This document shows, one piece after another, positions 60,908-64,000 of a stretch of 64,000 bases of DNA (the first letter of the stretch is position 1; every line of letters starts with the position of its first letter). Source of the DNA: CAVXXD01 sp963765625 (lineage in GTDB: Bacteria; Actinomycetota; Geothermincolia; Geothermincolales; Geothermincolaceae); contig CAVXXD010000010.1 of NCBI GenBank assembly GCA_963765625.1, forward strand, positions 1-64,000. Reading direction: 5' to 3'. A model generated the notes under the pieces. The model ran no database searches. It saw only the letters and a list, made by a program, of their open reading frames with translations, and was not told the origin of the DNA. Made by a program: the position numbers and the translations under genes.

Positions 60908-61151
60908 GCGCTGAAGAGGATGGTGGGAAAGTGCGACCTGGAGGAGGGCTACTTGAGAAGGGCAAGCCACATAAAAGAGGTATCGGATAAAAGGATATGC
61001 CGATTTCGTGTCCATGGCTCGCCCCCTGGCAAGAGAACCCGATCTCATCAACATGTTCAAGCGTGGAGATTCCGAAGCCGCCTCGTGCGCTTCTTGTAAT
61101 AAGTGCCTGGCAGCGGTGATGGCCGGCAAACCGCTTCGCTGTTACAGGTAA
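60908..61151 (+). pseudogene. Relic of an NADH:flavin oxidoreductase (Old Yellow Enzyme family) C-terminus
   Basis: The plus-strand frame ending at the TAA at 61149-61151 reads GYADFVSMARPLAREPDL, INMFKRGDSEAASCASCNKC and LAAVMAGKPLRCYR. This is the C-terminal end of the barrel domain of OYE/enoate-reductase-type enzymes, including the CxxCNxC cluster-type motif. Just upstream another frame gives EEGYLRRASHIKEV, like the helix before it. Stops and shifts separate them, and the rest of the gene is missing. It is a clear decayed gene end. Confidence 0.75.
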
Positions 61152-61154
61152 CTC

Positions 61155-62024
61155 TTACGAAGTCAGAAAGCCCATGACTAGCCGGTTGAAGACCTCCGCT
61201 TTCTCGTAGTTCGGAAGGTGTCCTGCCCCGTCGATGAACTCCAGGCGCGAATCCTTGCAGATTCTGTGCATCTCCGCCCCGCTCCCAGGAGTGACCGCCT
61301 TGTCCTCTCTCCCGAACACTATCAGGATGGGAATTCCGGTTTCAGGCAGACGACGGACCTCGTCTTCGAGGGTATAAAAGAACCTCTTACGGAGGATGGC
61401 TAGTGCCGCCTCGTTGGTCCCCGCTATCTTCTGGTACCTGGACGCTTTCTCAAAGTAGTCATCCGTGACCAGCTTCTTGTCGTAAAACCACATGTCGGCC
61501 AAGTTGCTTCTTCTTATCATGTCGGTCTTCAGCCCATAGAAGAACTCACCGACCTTCGGCAGGCAGGAGAGCTTCGCAAGCACCGGGTAACGTTGCGGCA
61601 TGGCTGCCGGGTCTACTAGTATCAACTTTCTCACTCTCTCCGGATGCTGCACAGCAAAGAAGATAGCGGTTCCACCCCCCATGGACTGGCCAACCAGGGA
61701 GGCTCGCTGGATTCCCAGGGCATCCATGAAATCCAACACCTGGTCGGCATAGAGTTGGTAGCCGAAATCCTTAAGCTCGCGGGAGCTATAACCGGAACCC
61801 CAGAGATCGAGAGCATAGACCTTGAACCTCTCGGCCAGAAAGTCGATATTAGCTACCCAGAGGAAGGTATCGTAGTTGAAGCCGTGCATCAGGATGACCG
61901 GCTCCCCCTCGCCCTTCTCGATGTAGTGGGCCTTGTGGCTGTTCAGATCGACGAACTTCCCCTCGGCATATTTGCTTGCCCAGTCATCCAGAGGCTGGCT
62001 GTTCCAGGGGATAAAAGCATACAT
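61155..62024 (-). CDS. α/β-hydrolase fold protein
   Basis: A 289-residue hydrolase. It has the HGFNYDTFLW oxyanion segment, LDLWGSGYSS, the nucleophile elbow GQSMGGG, and the late Asp (FGREDKAV) and His (GAGHLPNYEK). It looks like a small ester, lactone or C-C-bond hydrolase of the meta-cleavage type; the substrate is unknown. The ATG is clear. The gene is 9 bases downstream of the MBL-fold gene and forms a tight group with it. Confidence 0.85.
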   Translation of the reverse strand: MYAFIPWNSQPLDDWASKYAEGKFVDLNSHKAHYIEKGEGEPVILMHGFNYDTFLWVANIDFLAERFKVYALDLWGSGYSSRELKDFGYQLYADQVLDFMDALGIQRASLVGQSMGGGTAIFFAVQHPERVRKLILVDPAAMPQRYPVLAKLSCLPKVGEFFYGLKTDMIRRSNLADMWFYDKKLVTDDYFEKASRYQKIAGTNEAALAILRKRFFYTLEDEVRRLPETGIPILIVFGREDKAVTPGSGAEMHRICKDSRLEFIDGAGHLPNYEKAEVFNRLVMGFLTS

Positions 62025-62033
62025 ATAGCCACC

Positions 62034-62456
62034 CTAAAACCTTGCCAGGTACGTTTTCAGGCTTTCCGCCGAGATAGGCTTACCGTGGACTGGGTAGATC
62101 CCGTCATCGAGCAGTATGGAGACGGAATCCTTGGTATGTCTGGGGGTGCTGAGTATTTTCCCGTCGACCCCGATGCTTCTCAGGAGCCGGTCATCATCTC
62201 CGGAGATTATGACATCTCCATCTCCCAGCGTAACCGGAGGAAAGGTGGACATGCCTCCTTTCTTCAGGGGCTCCACACCTTTTTCGCTGGCAAAGACGTG
62301 GGCGCCGCATTGTCCGCTAATATGTACGACCAAGCCGGTATGGTCATCGTGGTGATGGGTCAGGAAGATGTACTTGATATCCGCGAGCTTGATGCCCTGT
62401 TTCTCCAGCTTCCTGACGAACTTATCGTAATCCCTCTTATAGTTCATGAAATTCAT
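62034..62456 (-). CDS. N-terminally truncated metallo-β-lactamase-fold protein
   Basis: A 140-residue protein beginning MNFMNYKRDYDKFVRKLE. The metal-binding motif THHHDDHTG is present, with later ligands around GDGDVI and STPRHTKDS and a final VHGK. The first strand and the DTG region normal for the family (about 40-50 residues) are missing. Upstream in-frame codons to 62561 do not supply them and overlap the previous gene. It may be a decayed gene or a short variant. Confidence 0.6.
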   Translation of the reverse strand: MNFMNYKRDYDKFVRKLEKQGIKLADIKYIFLTHHHDDHTGLVVHISGQCGAHVFASEKGVEPLKKGGMSTFPPVTLGDGDVIISGDDDRLLRSIGVDGKILSTPRHTKDSVSILLDDGIYPVHGKPISAESLKTYLARF

Positions 62457-62475
62457 CCCCCATGCCCTTAAACTG

Positions 62476-63153
62476 CTAGATGGTAAACCGAGAATATCGT
62501 CGCCACTTGTCCGGCACTTTACGGTCAGACGACACGATATGGCAGAGGCAGGCTGGAGCACCCTCGGATATCAACTCCTCGACAAGCATCCTCGCCCCTT
62601 GCGCCCGCACGCATTGGCGGTCGTATTTATTGGTAGCCATGCATATTTTCATGTCATCGCCACCCACATAGCCGATGGGGCACTTAAGAAACTTAAATAC
62701 GACCTCATCATTACTTACTGAACATACTTCCACGTCCATATCGGAGACGTCGAGTATCTTTAAGTAGCCCCTGGCGGCTTCGATGAAATCGCCATTCTTT
62801 GCCTCGTTGTGCAGATACTGCCGGACAATCGCATTGGAACCCGTACGCATCATCAACCACAGGAAAACCCGAAGAACCGGTCCCAGCACGCGAAGACGCG
62901 AGGCCACCCTGCCCATTCTGTCGAAATTACGTGTCAGCCTCCAGTATTCGCGCTCAATGACAGGCTCCTTATGGCCAATCTTGAGGACCAGGCCGAAAGC
63001 CCGGAGCGATAACGAGTCAAGAACTCGCTCAGGCAAGCTCCCCTGCAGCTCCGGCTTTCCTTTGATGTATAAGGCCCTTGTGAAATCCTTGTACTTCTCC
63101 TCAATAGGCGAGAGTTCCATGCCCAACAGGTTTTGTGGGTCTCTGACTGCCAT
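62476..63153 (-). CDS. L-2-amino-thiazoline-4-carboxylate hydrolase-like protein
   Basis: A 225-residue protein. The C-terminal part FKFLKCPIGYVGGDDMKIC, ATNKYDRQCVRAQG and SEGAPACLCHIV has the Cys pattern (CP...C......GA..C.F-type) of the family named for ATC hydrolase. The hydrophobic VLRVFLWLMMRTG may be a buried helix. The function is uncertain. The ATG follows AGGGGG. It lies upstream of the truncated MBL gene. Confidence 0.55.
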   Translation of the reverse strand: MAVRDPQNLLGMELSPIEEKYKDFTRALYIKGKPELQGSLPERVLDSLSLRAFGLVLKIGHKEPVIEREYWRLTRNFDRMGRVASRLRVLGPVLRVFLWLMMRTGSNAIVRQYLHNEAKNGDFIEAARGYLKILDVSDMDVEVCSVSNDEVVFKFLKCPIGYVGGDDMKICMATNKYDRQCVRAQGARMLVEELISEGAPACLCHIVSSDRKVPDKWRRYSRFTI

Positions 63154-63228
63154 TGATGCCCCCTTACTTTGCCCTCAGGTCCCAGGTAGCGGACCTCTGC
63201 AGGCTGTGTGGGTGGAATGGTGTTCCGC

Positions 63229-64000
63229 TCAGGCCAGTTGGGGCTCCAGCCGGTGGCTTTTCACTGCAGCGTCCATCTTCTCCCGGCAAAAGTCGCCAAG
63301 CTTCATTACCGCATCCCTGGCCTCCGGCATGATGGAGTGGAACTGGTGCCAGTCGTGGGTCATTCCTTCGAACACTTCCAGTTTCACCGGCACACCCTGC
63401 CTCCTGGCCGCCTCCTCCATTCGCCTGGCATCATCCAGGAGCATCTCGTGTGAGCCCACCTGGATATAGAGGGGTGGGAGCCCCCCTAGGTCGGCAAAAA
63501 GTGGAGAAGCGAGCGGGGTTCGATGGTCCACGCCGCCGAGGTACGTATCCGCCCACAACACTCCGATATCGTAATTTATCATCGGCTCGTAACGCGCATT
63601 GCTCTGGAAGGTATTCCCGGTGCCTTCGAGATCTGTCCATGGGCAGATAAGCATCCCGGCAGCAGGCAACGGGTCCCCTGTATCCCTGAACGATACGAGA
63701 GCGGCCGCGGTCAACCCTCCTCCAGCGGAATCCCCGGCAATGACGATGTTCTCCGGCTTGTATCCATTGGAGAGAAGCCACCGGTAAGAAGCCACGGCAT
63801 CATCCACCGCCGCGGGGAACTTGTTTTCAGGGGCCAGGCGATATTCCAGCACAAGCGTCCGGCAGCCTGCAACGGCGGCTATCGCTCCCGCGAGGCTCTT
63901 GTATGTGTTGATACAACCAATGACGTAACCGCCGCCATGTAGATAGAGCAGGACACGATCATCATCCGCCCCCGGTGGGGTGAACCAGGCAGCCCGTATG
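63229..64000 (-). CDS. Hormone-sensitive-lipase-type esterase (partial, 5′ end beyond the window)
   Basis: The visible C-terminal 256 residues contain the oxyanion motif HGGGYVIG, the nucleophile elbow GDSAGGG, YRLAPENKFPAAVDD, a catalytic Asp region (VGSHEMLLDDA) and the final His in GMTHDWHQF. This is the HSL (GDSAG) family of carboxylesterases acting on short acyl esters. The N-terminus lies beyond base 64000, so the start is unknown. The stop at 63229 is 76 bases before the next gene's start. Confidence 0.9.
   Translation of the reverse strand, partial: IRAAWFTPPGADDDRVLLYLHGGGYVIGCINTYKSLAGAIAAVAGCRTLVLEYRLAPENKFPAAVDDAVASYRWLLSNGYKPENIVIAGDSAGGGLTAAALVSFRDTGDPLPAAGMLICPWTDLEGTGNTFQSNARYEPMINYDIGVLWADTYLGGVDHRTPLASPLFADLGGLPPLYIQVGSHEMLLDDARRMEEAARRQGVPVKLEVFEGMTHDWHQFHSIMPEARDAVMKLGDFCREKMDAAVKSHRLEPQLA

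Overview
This window is a GC-rich bacterial chromosome segment, most likely from an anaerobic, uncultured member of the Actinobacteriota. The RNA polymerase β′ subunit carries the actinobacterial insertion (a YGDYFRGAMGAEAIRDLL-like stretch after a charged coiled segment). The accessory genes include a 2-oxoacid:ferredoxin oxidoreductase, a glycyl radical enzyme with its activase and several low-potential Fe-S proteins, all typical of anaerobic energy metabolism. The lineage is inferred from family resemblance; I could not run a search.

Region 1 (1-16.1 kb, all minus strand) is a merged translation/transcription super-operon. In transcription order it holds tRNA-Thr, tRNA-Met, tuf, rpmG, tRNA-Trp, secE, nusG, rplK, rplA, an L10-type leader, rplJ, rplL, rpoB, rpoC, rpsL, rpsG and fusA. 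All of these genes are intact. The main surprise is that rpoC ends in an in-frame domain closely resembling the C-terminal DNA-binding domain of the α subunit.

Region 2 (16.1-30.9 kb) holds a TetR-regulated Fe-S/SCP2/acyl-CoA-ligase group with a palindromic operator, a Tat-type ferredoxin lipoprotein, a secreted CocE-like hydrolase, and a 2-oxoacid:ferredoxin oxidoreductase operon whose α gene is broken by several single-base insertions. A C45-type peptidase and a GMC (cholesterol-oxidase-like) flavoenzyme follow.

Region 3 (31-36.2 kb) is a tandem triplet of about 570-residue membrane proteins. Each has two sensor/HAMP-like modules and no recognisable output domain.

Region 4 (36.3-51.5 kb) contains three FAD desaturase/amine-oxidase-like proteins (one frameshifted), a glycyl radical enzyme carrying an N-terminal SCP2-like domain plus its activase, an NTF2-like protein, a phosphatidylserine-decarboxylase-like lipoprotein, two Fe-S proteins related to the one in region 2 (one broken), a duplicated zinc-ribbon protein and a methyltransferase. 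The recurring themes are SCP2 domains, sterol-oxidase-like and desaturase-like flavoenzymes, a CoA ligase and low-potential Fe-S proteins. They suggest anaerobic processing of a hydrophobic lipid or isoprenoid-like substrate. That is inference only.

Region 5 (51.6-64 kb) has two large repeat-rich surface proteins that share a C-terminal module (an ice-binding-like protein and an RCC1/B-repeat protein), two metallo-β-lactamase-fold hydrolases, a relic of an Old Yellow Enzyme gene, and three further hydrolase-type genes, the last running off the window.

At least five loci are interrupted by what look like +1 insertions. Either the consensus has errors there or these genes are decaying, so treat broken calls at 25.7-27.4, 46.2-47.3, 47.6, 56.7-57.4 and 59.1 kb with care. 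No CRISPR array, rRNA operon, transposase or phage gene was seen.
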